A stretch of DNA of 64,000 nt from Flavisolibacter ginsenosidimutans (GTDB taxonomy: Bacteria; Bacteroidota; Bacteroidia; Chitinophagales; Chitinophagaceae), in NCBI RefSeq assembly GCF_007970805.1, contig NZ_CP042433.1, positions 5,015,622 through 5,079,621 of the forward strand. Reading direction: 5' to 3'. Position numbers and translations under genes: made by a program. Positions 1-8,074 of the stretch are shown piece by piece. The notes beneath the pieces were generated by a model that saw only the letters and a list, made by a program, of their open reading frames with translations, did no database searches and had not been told where the DNA came from. Each line of letters begins with the position of its first letter. Position 1 is the stretch's first letter.

Positions 1-42
1 GCGAATAGAAAACTAAGCGTTTCCGTTTCAATGAAATTGAAT

Positions 43-74
43 AAAATGTTGGCGCACTTGCCAACATTTTTTGT
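43..74 (+). terminator. Rho-independent terminator of a gene left of the window
   Basis: An 11-bp perfect stem (positions 43-53 pairing with 60-70) with a 6-nt loop is followed by a T-rich run. It would end transcription reading rightwards from a gene that lies before the window. No coding sequence in the first 40 bases can be identified. Confidence 0.7.
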
Positions 75-131
75 TTGGCACAAAGCTTCAGAATATTTTG
101 TACCAAGGGGCATTGCTATTATAAAGCTTTT

Positions 132-280
132 GTTGCGTCGCACACTTGTACGCTTTGTTCGCTGCGCAGCAAATCTTCACGCGGCAACGGCAGCGGAGCC
201 ACGATGCCCGTCGTTTAAGCGTTGCGTCGCTGCGTGAAAAAGCCGAACGCTGTTCCGAACATTGAAGAGTGCGACGCAAC
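132..280. repeat. Intergenic inverted-repeat element (GTTGCGTCGCAC motif)
   Basis: The 12-mer GTTGCGTCGCAC at 132-143 recurs as its exact reverse complement at 269-280, and its first ten bases recur directly at 221-230. The 150-bp stretch is GC-richer than its flanks and has no convincing reading frame of its own. It looks like a REP-like non-coding intergenic repeat, but only this one instance is visible here, so membership of a dispersed family is inferred. Confidence 0.45.
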
Positions 281-314
281 GGACGATGAATAGAATTGCC
301 GAAGCCGGGTACAT

Positions 315-350
315 AAAAAATCCCGTCAACGTTCGCTGACGGGATTTTCA
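315..350. terminator. Bidirectional terminator hairpin
   Basis: A 12-bp stem (AAAATCCCGTCA at 317-328 pairing with TGACGGGATTTT at 337-348) around an 8-nt loop carries A and T runs on both sides. It lies 18 bases past the stop codon of the esterase gene and would end the minus-strand dapA-esterase transcript. Confidence 0.75.
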
Positions 351-365
351 ATTTCTTCAACAGAA

Positions 366-1508
366 CTATTCGCTTTCTTTTTCTTTCAGCAGCCATTCGT
401 AGAACAGCGGAAATTCGTCGCGCCAGGTTGGTTCATTGTGTTTGCCTTCGGCCCGGATGTGTGATTTCAATTCGGCTTTGGAATGTTTGTGAATGACCTC
501 AAAAACCTGTAGCATATCGGGTACCATTCGTTCGCTTTCTTCGGCCCCGGCATAAAAATAAATGCGGCCTTTTACCTTGGGCGCACGTTTGGTGGCGTAG
601 TCTTTTAACTGCGGCACAATCCAAAATGCGGGCGAAAAAACACCCGCAGTGCCAAACTTGTTTGGGTATTTCAGCAGAGCGTAAAACGAAATCAAACCGC
701 CCATCGAACTGCCGGCGACGGCCGTGTATTTTGCACTCTTTTTGGTGCGGTAATGATGGTTGATGTAAGGCATCAGCGTTTGCGCCAGAAAATCAATGTA
801 AGCATCGCCTTCGCCTTTGCCGTATTGCTCCATGTCAAAGGGCGAATATTCGTTGATGCGCTTTTCGCCACCGTGGTCCACCGCTACCACAATCGTTTCG
901 CCGAACTGTTTGGCAAGCGTATCCAAAGCTTCATCCACGCCCCATTCGCCATAGCCCGATGTGGCGTTGTCAAAAATGTTTTGCCCGTCCTGCATGTACA
1001 GCACGGGATATTTTTTCTTGCTTGTGCCGTAAGACTCGGGCAAATAAATCCAAACGCGGCGATGACGGTTGAGTTGCGGAATGTAAAAAGCGGTATCTAA
1101 AATCCGGACGTTTTTTGACGCGGTGCTTTCTTTTGCCTTTCGGGGAAAATGATCGGCCCAATGGTCGATTTCCACCAATATTGAGGTATCGCTTTCTACA
1201 GTTATGGTATGATTGGGGAGCGGAAAGCCTTCGTTGCCTGATTCCACGGCGTCCCAGTTTCCGTGAGTAAACTTGTATTCAAACATACCCTTGGGTAAGT
1301 CAATTGTAATGCCGGATTTTTCGTTGCAGTTTGCACAGGCATATTTCACATTCTGGGGATTCCAGTTGTTGAAATTTCCCGCTAAATAAATTGTGTCGGA
1401 AGTTTTGTGGTAAGCCGGCAGTTTTCGAAAAAGAAATTGCACTTTGTGTTGCGCCAACAAACTTGTTGCAAGCAGACAAAGTGCAAGTGCGCAAAGGCTT
1501 TTCTTCAT
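366..1508 (-). CDS. Secreted esterase with N-terminal E-set/CBM48-like domain
   Basis: Predicted exported alpha/beta-hydrolase of the esterase D/enterochelin-esterase-like family, 380 residues. The start at 1508 is chosen because it gives a clean signal peptide (residues 1-20, ending LLAQ). The longer open frame upstream only overlaps dapA and has no coding character. Residues 22-115 resemble the E-set/CBM48 carbohydrate-binding fold of glycogen-branching-type proteins (AGNFNNWNP). Residues 135-380 form the hydrolase domain, with the nucleophile motif GSSMGG (Ser268) and a late His in EGKHNEPTW. The family hydrolyses esters, for example acyl groups on sugars or siderophores. The substrate here is unknown. 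It starts 5 bases after the dapA stop, so the two are probably co-transcribed, although no functional link is obvious. Confidence 0.85.
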   Translation of the reverse strand: MKKSLCALALCLLATSLLAQHKVQFLFRKLPAYHKTSDTIYLAGNFNNWNPQNVKYACANCNEKSGITIDLPKGMFEYKFTHGNWDAVESGNEGFPLPNHTITVESDTSILVEIDHWADHFPRKAKESTASKNVRILDTAFYIPQLNRHRRVWIYLPESYGTSKKKYPVLYMQDGQNIFDNATSGYGEWGVDEALDTLAKQFGETIVVAVDHGGEKRINEYSPFDMEQYGKGEGDAYIDFLAQTLMPYINHHYRTKKSAKYTAVAGSSMGGLISFYALLKYPNKFGTAGVFSPAFWIVPQLKDYATKRAPKVKGRIYFYAGAEESERMVPDMLQVFEVIHKHSKAELKSHIRAEGKHNEPTWRDEFPLFYEWLLKEKESE

Positions 1509-1513
1509 GCGGA

Positions 1514-2398
1514 TTATTTCAGCGACGGCAGGTAATCCCGCACCTGTTGATGAATGCTTTCGCTTAACGGAACGAGCGGCAAACGCAAATTGTTTTGAAT
1601 AAGACCCATCTCCGCCATCACTGCTTTTACACCGGCCGGATTGTTTTCGGCAAACAGCAAATCGTAGCCTTGTATGAGCATGTTGTTGAAAGCTCTGGCG
1701 TTGTAAAAATCGTTTTGCAAAGCCGCGTTCACCATGTTTGAAAAATACTTGGGGAAGCAGTTGGCCGCCACGCTGATCACACCGTCCATGCCACAGGCAA
1801 TTTGCGCCATCGCCAGGTTGTCGTCGCCGCTCACCACCATAAATTCTTCGGGCTTGTCGCGAAGGATAGTCATGCACTGCGCCATGTTGCCGCTGGCTTC
1901 TTTAATGCCGGCAATTGTGTTCACTTCTTTTGCCAGGCGCACCGTTGTTGCCGCCGCAATGTTACTGCCCGTGCGGCCTGGAACGTTGTATAAAATGATG
2001 GGCTTTGTGGTGCTGTCGGCAATGGCTTTGTAGTGCTGAAAGATGCCTTCCTGCGACGGTTTGTTATAATAAGGCGAAGCTGATAAAATGGCTACGGCTT
2101 TTTCCACCGGGAAGCTTTCAATGTCTTTGATGATGGATTGCGTGTTGTTGCCGCCAATGCCAACAACCACCGGCACTCTTGCATCAACCGACGCAAACGT
2201 GGCGTTGATAATGTCAAGCTTTTCTTCACGGCTGAGCGTCGGCGTTTCGCCGGTTGTGCCAAGTGTTACCACGTATTGTACGCCGCCTTCAATGACGAAA
2301 TTGATCACCGCGTCCAGTGCGTTAAAGTCAATGCTTTTGTCTGCTTTGAACGGTGTAATCAATGCAACACCCGTTCCTCTTAATATTTCGCGAAGCAT
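1514..2398 (-). CDS. dapA: 4-hydroxy-tetrahydrodipicolinate synthase
   Basis: Cytoplasmic DapA, 294 residues, the normal family length. It condenses pyruvate with aspartate semialdehyde at the entry to the lysine/diaminopimelate pathway, which also feeds peptidoglycan. Visible hallmarks are TTGE (48-51) of the active site, the Tyr of SPYYNKPSQEG (110-111), Tyr137 in YNVPGRTG, and the Schiff-base Lys166 in GIKEASG. It is the first gene of a probable two-gene unit with the secreted esterase. accA lies 184 bases upstream in the same orientation. Nothing unusual in the sequence. Confidence 0.97.
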   Translation of the reverse strand: MLREILRGTGVALITPFKADKSIDFNALDAVINFVIEGGVQYVVTLGTTGETPTLSREEKLDIINATFASVDARVPVVVGIGGNNTQSIIKDIESFPVEKAVAILSASPYYNKPSQEGIFQHYKAIADSTTKPIILYNVPGRTGSNIAAATTVRLAKEVNTIAGIKEASGNMAQCMTILRDKPEEFMVVSGDDNLAMAQIACGMDGVISVAANCFPKYFSNMVNAALQNDFYNARAFNNMLIQGYDLLFAENNPAGVKAVMAEMGLIQNNLRLPLVPLSESIHQQVRDYLPSLK

Positions 2399-2582
2399 AA
2401 AATAATTACAGATTTACAATTTCCAATTTTGGGCTAAGAGAGAAAGAGCCGTAAGGAGAAAGGAGCTTTGATTTGATTTTCTTCTTGTTTCTTTTCAACC
2501 TTTTTCTCTTAGCATTTTTATTTACTTAGCTGTATTGCTACTATCACCTTCTGTTGTGTCACTCACTTGTGCGTTCTGATCG

Positions 2583-3617
2583 CTACTCGCCGGTCTGCAC
2601 TTTCACTTCTTCGTTCATCTGTTCCTCCTTCGTCTGTTCGTTATTCCCGCCTTCTTCCCAGAAGCCCATCTTGCCAAATTTTTCAATCCGGCTGTTGATT
2701 CTTTCTTCAACGGGAACGTCTTTCAATTCAGCCAAAACTTTTACAAGATGTTGCTTTAAGATTTGCGCGGCTTCGTCGTAATCCCAATGTGCACCGCCGG
2801 CGGGTTCGGGAATGATGTCGTCCACAAGGCCAAAGCTTTTCATGTGCTCAGCCGTAAGCTTTAATTGCTCCGCGGCCACTTCTTTTTTATCCCAGCTTCG
2901 CCACAAAATAGACGAACAACTTTCCGGTGAAATAACGGTGTACCAGGTATTTTCCATCATGTACACACGGTCGCCTACGCCAATACCCAAAGCACCGCCC
3001 GAAGCACCTTCGCCAATAATCACACAAATCACCGGCACCTTCAGACGGATCATCTCGTAAATATTGCGGGCAATGGCTTCGCCCTGTCCGCGTTCTTCGG
3101 CTTCCAGCCCAGGGTAAGCGCCGGGGGTATCAATTAATGTGACGATGGGCTTATTAAATTTCTCAGCAAGCTTCATCAATCGCAGGGCTTTGCGATATCC
3201 TTCGGGATTGGCCATGCCGAAATTGCGCAGTTGCCGCGTTTTCGTATTGATGCCCTTTTGCTGCCCAATGAACATTACGGTTTGTCCTTCCAGCAGGGCA
3301 AAGCCGCCCACCATGGCTTTGTCGTCGCGTACGTTTCTATCGCCGTACAGCTCCACAAAATTGGTGGTCATTTTTTCAATGTACTTCAGCGTGTACGGAC
3401 GGTCGGGGTGGCGGCTCAGTTGCACTTTTTGCCAAGACGATAAATTTTGCGTCACTTCCCTGCGCCGCTCTACAATCAGGTTTTCGAGTTCGGCAATCTT
3501 ATCGGCGTAATTAATTTTTTTATTTTCCTGTGCGTGGCGCAGTTTTTCAATTTCATCAATGAGATCTTTGATGGGTTTTTCGAAATCCAAAAACTGTCTG
3601 TTTGCGTTTGCAGGCAT
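2583..3617 (-). CDS. accA: Acetyl-CoA carboxylase carboxyltransferase subunit alpha
   Basis: AccA, 344 residues. With AccD it transfers the carboxyl group from carboxybiotin to acetyl-CoA, giving malonyl-CoA for fatty-acid synthesis. The N-terminal coiled-coil-like stretch (about 10-50), the crotonase-like core with ASGGALGIGVGDRV, and the ISPES/WKK-type segment (SWDKKEVAAEQL) are all present. The protein is about 25 residues longer than typical AccA because of an acidic, Glu/Gln-rich C-terminal tail (about 323-344), which looks unstructured. Transcribed alone or as the first gene of a minus-strand run with dapA. Confidence 0.97.
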   Translation of the reverse strand: MPANANRQFLDFEKPIKDLIDEIEKLRHAQENKKINYADKIAELENLIVERRREVTQNLSSWQKVQLSRHPDRPYTLKYIEKMTTNFVELYGDRNVRDDKAMVGGFALLEGQTVMFIGQQKGINTKTRQLRNFGMANPEGYRKALRLMKLAEKFNKPIVTLIDTPGAYPGLEAEERGQGEAIARNIYEMIRLKVPVICVIIGEGASGGALGIGVGDRVYMMENTWYTVISPESCSSILWRSWDKKEVAAEQLKLTAEHMKSFGLVDDIIPEPAGGAHWDYDEAAQILKQHLVKVLAELKDVPVEERINSRIEKFGKMGFWEEGGNNEQTKEEQMNEEVKVQTGE

Positions 3618-3860
3618 AGGCGTAGTTAATGGCGGTAAAATTAAGGGAAAGAGAGAATGTGATGCTTGGGAAGAAATCAGTAACCGTATGTGGACAATTT
3701 ATACTTACCGGGCTTAAGCCAGTAATAACTGCCGTGTGCTATCGGGAGCTTCAATAAAAGCAGGTTTTGGTTTTACATACGAAGGATAAATCTTGACAAA
3801 TTATTTTTAACCCCATAAAGTCAGAAAGTATTGGCATAGATGCTTAAAGGCAAACAACTG

Positions 3861-4598
3861 TTACACTCTTATCTTCACCTGCTCTGTCATCGGCACTTTG
3901 TTGCGAATGTGCCGCCGCAAAAACCAAACTTCTTTCACGTCCTCTTTTTTGATCAAATGTTGCGGCGCCACTTCTTCGTTGTCACTTATCAGCACCCATT
4001 CGTCTTCCGATTTATTGTACAAACGCTTTATCAGTAATTGATCGGCGGCATGAATTACGTACACGCAAAAATCTTTTGTATCGTTCCAGTCTTCAACGGG
4101 AACCAACGTTGCCAACACCACGTCGCCGGCACTTAACGTTGGCTCCATGCTGTCGCCGTCAATTTCAAAATAACGCCACACCGCACCAATGGGATTCACG
4201 CCGGGAGGCAAGGAATATTGCTCCAGCGTGTCCATGTAATCTACTTGCTCAAAACCTTTAATGTAACCGGCTTGCGCCTTCACGCCAACCAACGGCGCCA
4301 GGTGAAGGTGAGGAGCATTTTTGTCTTGCAAACGACTGTTTAAAAAAGCCTTTCCGTTCACCCTTTTTTCTGTGCTGTGTGAACTTTTACCCAAAATATT
4401 CACATCGCCCCAATTTGTGGGATTTTGATGGTTTTGCAGGAAGCTTTGCACCTTTCCAAAAGTTCGTTTTGAAGGCTTCATTTTGCCGCTTTCCATTTTA
4501 TTGATGACTTCGCGGGAAATTCCAAGCTTCCTTGCGAATTCGGTTTGGCTTAGTCCGGCTAACTCCCTGATTTCCACTAAGTTTTCGGCGGTAAACAT
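3861..4598 (-). CDS. XRE-family repressor with self-cleaving S24 peptidase domain
   Basis: Phage-type repressor, 245 residues. Residues 5-50 form a Cro/CI-type helix-turn-helix (SQTEFARKLGISREVINKMESG). After a linker, the S24/LexA-like domain shows the Ala-Gly cleavage site (A110-G111 in VKAQAG), the catalytic Ser150 in DGDSMEPT and the catalytic Lys191 in LLIKRLY. All residues needed for RecA-stimulated self-cleavage are therefore present. It is divergent from the operon starting at 4705, and the shared spacer holds repeated candidate operators. By analogy with CI/LexA proteins it would hold that operon off until DNA damage (inference). Confidence 0.9.
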   Translation of the reverse strand: MFTAENLVEIRELAGLSQTEFARKLGISREVINKMESGKMKPSKRTFGKVQSFLQNHQNPTNWGDVNILGKSSHSTEKRVNGKAFLNSRLQDKNAPHLHLAPLVGVKAQAGYIKGFEQVDYMDTLEQYSLPPGVNPIGAVWRYFEIDGDSMEPTLSAGDVVLATLVPVEDWNDTKDFCVYVIHAADQLLIKRLYNKSEDEWVLISDNEEVAPQHLIKKEDVKEVWFLRRHIRNKVPMTEQVKIRV

Positions 4599-4610
4599 GA
4601 CGTAAAATAT

Positions 4611-4695
4611 TTGTGAATAAACTTGTGAATAATTTGTGTGAAATGTGAACTTTTGTTATCTTTATGCTTCACAAATTTAATCAAATAATTCACAA
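4611..4695. promoter_or_regulatory. Divergent control region with repeated TTGTGAA operators
   Basis: The 106-bp spacer between the repressor and the operon contains TTGTGAATAA at 4611-4620 and again at 4623-4632, related GTGTGAA/TGTGAAC sequences at 4636-4650, and the inverted form TTCACAA at 4668-4674 and 4689-4695. This array of direct and inverted copies around a divergent promoter is the expected layout for binding by the XRE repressor. The binding itself is inferred. Confidence 0.6.
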
Positions 4696-4704
4696 CTTCA
4701 AACG

Positions 4705-5007
4705 ATGCGAAATACGACGAAAGAATTCCGGTTTCCTTTTCCGCTGAAGCACAAGGTGGTTCGTGACCTGAAGATTGTTACAGAACACGTTGGCGACCTG
4801 GAAGTGCAGGGCATTGGTTATTTCAATCCATCGGCCTCACAACTTGACATCTTCGACCGCTACTCAGTGGACATTGATTTTGTTCGCTGGAACGGCGCCG
4901 ACATTAAGCCGGTGCTGGAAGTAACCGGTGCAATGGATGAAATTCAGGAAGCAGCGGTTCGCTATTTCGCTCACGAGTTTGAGACTGGAATGGGAAGAGC
5001 CGCGTAA
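4705..5007 (+). CDS. Hypothetical protein, first gene of the phage-like operon
   Basis: 100 residues, not recognised. It is rich in charged and aromatic residues, without a signal peptide or membrane segment, and ends in a short Arg/Ala-rich tail. It begins right after the candidate operators and heads the rightward operon, so it is probably the first product made when the repressor is released. Its position resembles that of small early-region phage proteins, but no function can be assigned. Confidence 0.7.
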   Translation: MRNTTKEFRFPFPLKHKVVRDLKIVTEHVGDLEVQGIGYFNPSASQLDIFDRYSVDIDFVRWNGADIKPVLEVTGAMDEIQEAAVRYFAHEFETGMGRAA

Positions 5008-5091
5008 GGCCATCAGAAATCAGCTTTAGAAAGCTGACAGTTGATGGTTCATGGCTAACAACGAGTACGATTAACACACAATACACGAAAC

Positions 5092-5955
5092 ATGCAATTA
5101 CGAAAAGCAACAAGGAAGAAAGCAAAAATCAGGTTGGGACTATCGGCGGTTTCAGGCGGTGGTAAAACTTACAGCGCCATTTTACTTGCCAAAGGCCTTT
5201 GCGGCGATTTGAGCAAGGTGGCTATCATTGACACCGAAAACGGCAGCGCCGATTTGTACGCACACTTAGGCGATTACAACGTGCTTCCGCTGACTGCGCC
5301 GTTCACACCGGAACGTTATATTGAGGCTATTCGCTCCTGCGAAAAAGCCGGGATGGAAGTCATCATTGTTGACTCGATTTCGCACGAATGGGACGGCAAA
5401 GGAGGGTGTTTGGAAATCGTGGAGCAACTGGGCGGCAAATACCAGGACTGGGCGAAAGTGACACCCCGCCACGGGGCTTTTTTAGAAGCCATTCTGCACA
5501 GTCCCTGCCATATCATCACCACTGTTCGGCGCAAGCAGGATTACGAAATGGTGAAAGACGGTAACGGTAAAATCAAAGTGGAAAAGGGCGGTCTGCGTGA
5601 GATTACAAGAGAGGGCTTTGAATACGAACTGACGATCAATTTGGAGTTGGATACGAACCACAACGCAACGGCCTCAAAAGACCGTACGGGTTTGTTCATG
5701 GGCAAGCCGGCCTTCGTTCCTTCGGAAAAAACGGGTGAGATGGTTGCGCAATGGTGCGAGCAAGGCGAGGAGCAGTTTCACGTTCTCCGTCCGGGCAGCG
5801 ATTGGTATCAAAAAGTGGACGATTGCGGCTCACAAAAAGAGCTCGTTGAACTCTATCAGAAGAACAAATCCGAAGTAGACTCAAACCCGTTGTTGCAACA
5901 ATTGATTGCGAATCGCAGAAATCAAATCAATGGAAAAACACTTAGCGCAGCTTAG
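5092..5955 (+). CDS. Phage-type RecA-like AAA ATPase
   Basis: 287 residues. The P-loop is at about 19-26 (AVSGGGKT), and a Walker B strand ending in Asp is at about 88-94 (MEVIIVD), followed by SISHEWDG. Further conserved blocks are KVTPRHGAFLEAIL and IITTVRRKQDY, typical of the AAA_24/Sak4-like ATPases found in phage early regions. In phages these act with single-strand binding or annealing proteins in recombination or replication. The exact activity here is inferred from family resemblance. Its stop lies inside the next gene (26-base overlap), so translation is probably coupled. Confidence 0.8.
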   Translation: MQLRKATRKKAKIRLGLSAVSGGGKTYSAILLAKGLCGDLSKVAIIDTENGSADLYAHLGDYNVLPLTAPFTPERYIEAIRSCEKAGMEVIIVDSISHEWDGKGGCLEIVEQLGGKYQDWAKVTPRHGAFLEAILHSPCHIITTVRRKQDYEMVKDGNGKIKVEKGGLREITREGFEYELTINLELDTNHNATASKDRTGLFMGKPAFVPSEKTGEMVAQWCEQGEEQFHVLRPGSDWYQKVDDCGSQKELVELYQKNKSEVDSNPLLQQLIANRRNQINGKTLSAA

Positions 5956-6409
5956 CACCTTGCCTTCAATAAGAGAAGGCTTGAGCAAAAAGCAAATCAG
6001 TCAGATGGCTGACGACGCAGTGAGCAATGTGATGGAAGAAGGCAATGTCTTCGGCGTGGCCGAAGCACTTGCGGCGATGGAAGAATTTGTGAAGACGGTG
6101 CGCAGAGACCAACGCTATGTTCAGTTTTTGCGCGACGAACTCGCCAAGCATCATGGGCGTTTGATCACTTCGTCCGGTGCAAAGATTGAACTCTGCGAAG
6201 CCGGTGTGAACTACGATTATTCAGGCAACGCCGAATGGTGTGCGTTGGAAGCCGAACGTTTCGAAATTGAAAGAAAGAAGAAAGCAGTGGAAGAGAAATT
6301 GCGCCTGTTGGCACCGGGCCGCGTGGCCGTTGATCCTGATACGGGTGAGATGCTGGAAGGTCCGTTAAAGACATCAAAATCTACTTATCGAATAACCTTG
6401 GGAAGATGA
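5930..6409 (+). CDS. Hypothetical phage-like protein
   Basis: 159 residues from ATG 5930, overlapping the ATPase gene by 26 bases. A TTG at 5906 in the same frame is an alternative start. The predicted protein is mostly helical and charged, with a coiled-coil-like stretch rich in Glu and Lys at about 100-135, then a short DPDTGEMLEGP segment that resembles the tail of phage proteins which process nucleic acids. No known enzyme motif is visible. It belongs to the ATPase operon by overlap on both sides. Confidence 0.7.
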   Translation: MEKHLAQLSTLPSIREGLSKKQISQMADDAVSNVMEEGNVFGVAEALAAMEEFVKTVRRDQRYVQFLRDELAKHHGRLITSSGAKIELCEAGVNYDYSGNAEWCALEAERFEIERKKKAVEEKLRLLAPGRVAVDPDTGEMLEGPLKTSKSTYRITLGR

Positions 6410-6684
6410 AAACAATTTATCAGGAATGCGCAGAGATAGTGAAAGACCTTGTTGGTCATGACTACCTGTATTTTGATACGGCCATTGAAGTAAAAACTTC
6501 GCCGCACAGTTTTCCGTTCAGCGCCTGGGCGGTTTGCGTAAGTCCGAAGGACGAATTGTTTGTGATGGACAGCGACGAAGAATGGCACCGGGTAGAATTG
6601 GAAGATGTTAATGCTTCGCTCGTTATCGGCAGCTTGTATCAGCGCTTGAAGTTGATGCGCATTGATTATGCGAAAGCGAGTTAA
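6406..6684 (+). CDS. Small hypothetical protein
   Basis: 92 residues, starting within the stop of the previous gene (ATGA overlap), a strong sign of a real, translationally coupled gene. It is acidic, with no signal peptide or transmembrane segment, and is not recognised. It belongs to the repressor-controlled phage-like operon. Confidence 0.65.
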   Translation: MKTIYQECAEIVKDLVGHDYLYFDTAIEVKTSPHSFPFSAWAVCVSPKDELFVMDSDEEWHRVELEDVNASLVIGSLYQRLKLMRIDYAKAS

Positions 6685-6693
6685 GGCCCTATG

Positions 6694-6732
6694 GTGAGTA
6701 GTGAACCGTGAGTGTCACTGCTCACTACTCAC
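6694..6732. repeat. Intergenic inverted repeat (GTGAGTAGTGA)
   Basis: GTGAGTAGTGA at 6694-6704 pairs perfectly with TCACTACTCAC at 6722-6732 across a 17-nt loop. Shorter variants of the same word (CACGATTCAC, CACCACTCAC) follow up to 6747. It sits in the gap before the last operon gene. It could be a message-processing or attenuation hairpin, or a copy of a low-complexity intergenic repeat. Confidence 0.5.
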
Positions 6733-6761
6733 GATTCACCACTCACAAAAAGGAGAAAATT

Positions 6762-7379
6762 ATGAACAGTGTAAACAACGTTGTAACCATGGAGCCGCAA
6801 GGGCCGGTTGTGAGCGTTCCGCGCAAACGCTTTGTGCGTTCGTTGGAATACGAAATCATTGCCAACCTGGCAAAGAACCAATACACAAACGGCGAGGAAG
6901 TGCTGTTTGAGCGGTTGCTTTCAATTCCCCTGGCCGAACGCGTTCCGGGTTTGATTAATGATTACGGTTTGCAGCGTGCACACCGCTTGATAAAAATGTT
7001 GTTGCAGGAATTCTGTTACGGCATTCCCTTACCAAAAAGCGCCAAGCTTTCCGATACAAAGATTGCGGCTTGCGCCTGCGACCTGATTCTGGCATCTTAT
7101 GAAGATCAATTGAGTCTTGAAGATTTGGTAGTGTTTTTAGAAAAGGCAAAAGAAGGCAAATATGGAAAGTTTAAAGGTGTGGTTACGCATTTTGGCATCA
7201 TGCAAAAGCTGGAGCAATATCGCAATGACCGTTCGGAAACTTATTTCGCGTTAAAGGAAGAGCAGGAAAGAAAGAGGAAAGAGGAAAACGAAATTCCCAG
7301 GATAGGCGAGGTGAGGAGCATCGGTGAAATCATGCAACAAGCCGAAGTGATTGACATGACGAAACGAAAAAGTGGTTGA
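6762..7379 (+). CDS. Hypothetical protein, last gene of the phage-like operon
   Basis: 205 residues from ATG 6762, which is preceded by an AGGAG at 6751-6755. An earlier in-frame start at 6708 would code through the intergenic repeat and is rejected. The protein is largely helical, without membrane segments, and its last 60 residues are Lys/Glu/Arg-rich and coiled-coil-like. A region at about 120-150 (EDLVVFLEKAKEGKYGKF) resembles small phage or mobile-element replication accessory proteins only loosely. Function unknown. A strong terminator follows 13 bases after the stop. Confidence 0.7.
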   Translation: MNSVNNVVTMEPQGPVVSVPRKRFVRSLEYEIIANLAKNQYTNGEEVLFERLLSIPLAERVPGLINDYGLQRAHRLIKMLLQEFCYGIPLPKSAKLSDTKIAACACDLILASYEDQLSLEDLVVFLEKAKEGKYGKFKGVVTHFGIMQKLEQYRNDRSETYFALKEEQERKRKEENEIPRIGEVRSIGEIMQQAEVIDMTKRKSG

Positions 7380-7392
7380 TTGGTTTGTGTAT

Positions 7393-7419
7393 AAAGGGAC
7401 GATTCACGTCCCTTTTTTG
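7393..7419 (+). terminator. Rho-independent terminator of the phage-like operon
   Basis: AAAGGGAC (7393-7400) pairs with GTCCCTTT (7408-7415) over a 7-nt loop and runs into a T6 tract. It ends the rightward operon that started at 4705. Confidence 0.85.
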
Positions 7420-7524
7420 TTCGTAAACCGCTGTGCTTAAACTTCAACAGAATTTTCGGTAAATTTTTCTCTTTGTTTTTGGTGGAAAAGAAAAGACCCC
7501 TATTTTTGCCTCCCCAACGAAAAA

Positions 7525-7598
7525 GGATTGGTAGTTCAGTTGGTTAGAATGCCGCCCTGTCACGGCGGAGGTCGCGGGTTCGAGTCCCGTCCAGTCCG
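7525..7598 (+). tRNA. tRNA-Asp (anticodon GTC)
   Basis: A 74-nt cloverleaf. Acceptor arms GGATTGG and CCAGTCC pair with one G-T wobble. The D-arm is AGTTCAGTTGGTTAGAAT, the anticodon loop CTGTCAC carries GTC, and the T-arm is CGGGTTCGAGTCCCG. CCA is not encoded. Its 3' end is the integration target of the element that follows: the last 14 bases of the gene lie in the 16-bp repeat found again at 32656-32671. Confidence 0.97.
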
Positions 7599-7600
7599 CA
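7585..7600 (+). other. Attachment site, left copy (3' end of tRNA-Asp)
   Basis: TCCCGTCCAGTCCGCA here is identical to 32656-32671. The flanking bases differ, which is the signature of a site-specific integration that restores the tRNA 3' end. A tyrosine recombinase gene sits just inside the right copy. Confidence 0.85.
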
Positions 7601-7612
7601 AAATTTCGTCTA

Positions 7613-7644
7613 AAACCCGCTCCCAGAGCGGGTTTCGCTTTTTT
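7613..7644 (+). terminator. Terminator after tRNA-Asp
   Basis: A 10-bp perfect stem (7613-7622 with 7626-7635) has a 3-nt loop and a CGCTTTTTTC tail. It lies inside element A, immediately after the attachment site, so element A supplies the present transcription stop for the tRNA. Confidence 0.85.
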
Positions 7645-8037
7645 CATTCTATTTTTCATTCTATATAAGAACCCAATACCGCAATTTTTTACCTAATCTT
7701 CCTCTTGTTTACTCTAGTTGACTGCATTGTCATTTTAAAGCTACGATGCTGTTTTGGGGCAGAAAAATCTTATTGTCAAATAAAAGTGAGCCCGTTGCCT
7801 GGAACGTGTTTAAACTTGGAGGAGTAGTCTAATCGCACGCCCCGGCACGTGCCATTGGAGGCTTTTTGGTTGCTGAAATCAGCAACCTTATTTTTAAGTT
7901 TATAAAAACTGTCTATAAAAAGAATGCATGCATGTCTTAATTATCCGGATTCTTTGGAATTGGCTGATGCCAGAGAGTGCGCATGATTGTGTCCTTCAGC
8001 ATCTCTTTTGGAAAGAGTGACCGATGTACAAGAGAAT
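7645..8037. other. Gene-free left end of element A
   Basis: No supportable gene is present. A short frame at 7746 (28 codons, ending at a TAA) is too small to call. One hairpin is clear: a 9-bp stem at 7868-7876 with 7879-7887 (GGTTGCTGA and its complement), T-rich on both sides. In element B the matching position next to the attachment site is occupied by an integrase gene, which is absent here. Confidence 0.5.
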
Positions 8038-8072
8038 AGCTAAAAGCAGTGAAATTTTCACTGCTTTTAGCT
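8038..8072 (-). terminator. Long perfect hairpin after the HTH gene
   Basis: A 17-bp perfect inverted repeat (8038-8054 with 8056-8072) includes AAAAGCAGTGAAA and its complement, 2 bases past the stop of the minus-strand helix-turn-helix gene. It has no long T-run outside the stem, so it may stop transcription from either side or stabilise the message. Confidence 0.65.
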
Positions 8073-8074
8073 GC

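Noticed and set aside
1509..1877. Upstream extension of the esterase frame to 1877
   Set aside because: It overlaps dapA entirely, has no coding pattern, and would bury the signal peptide inside the protein.
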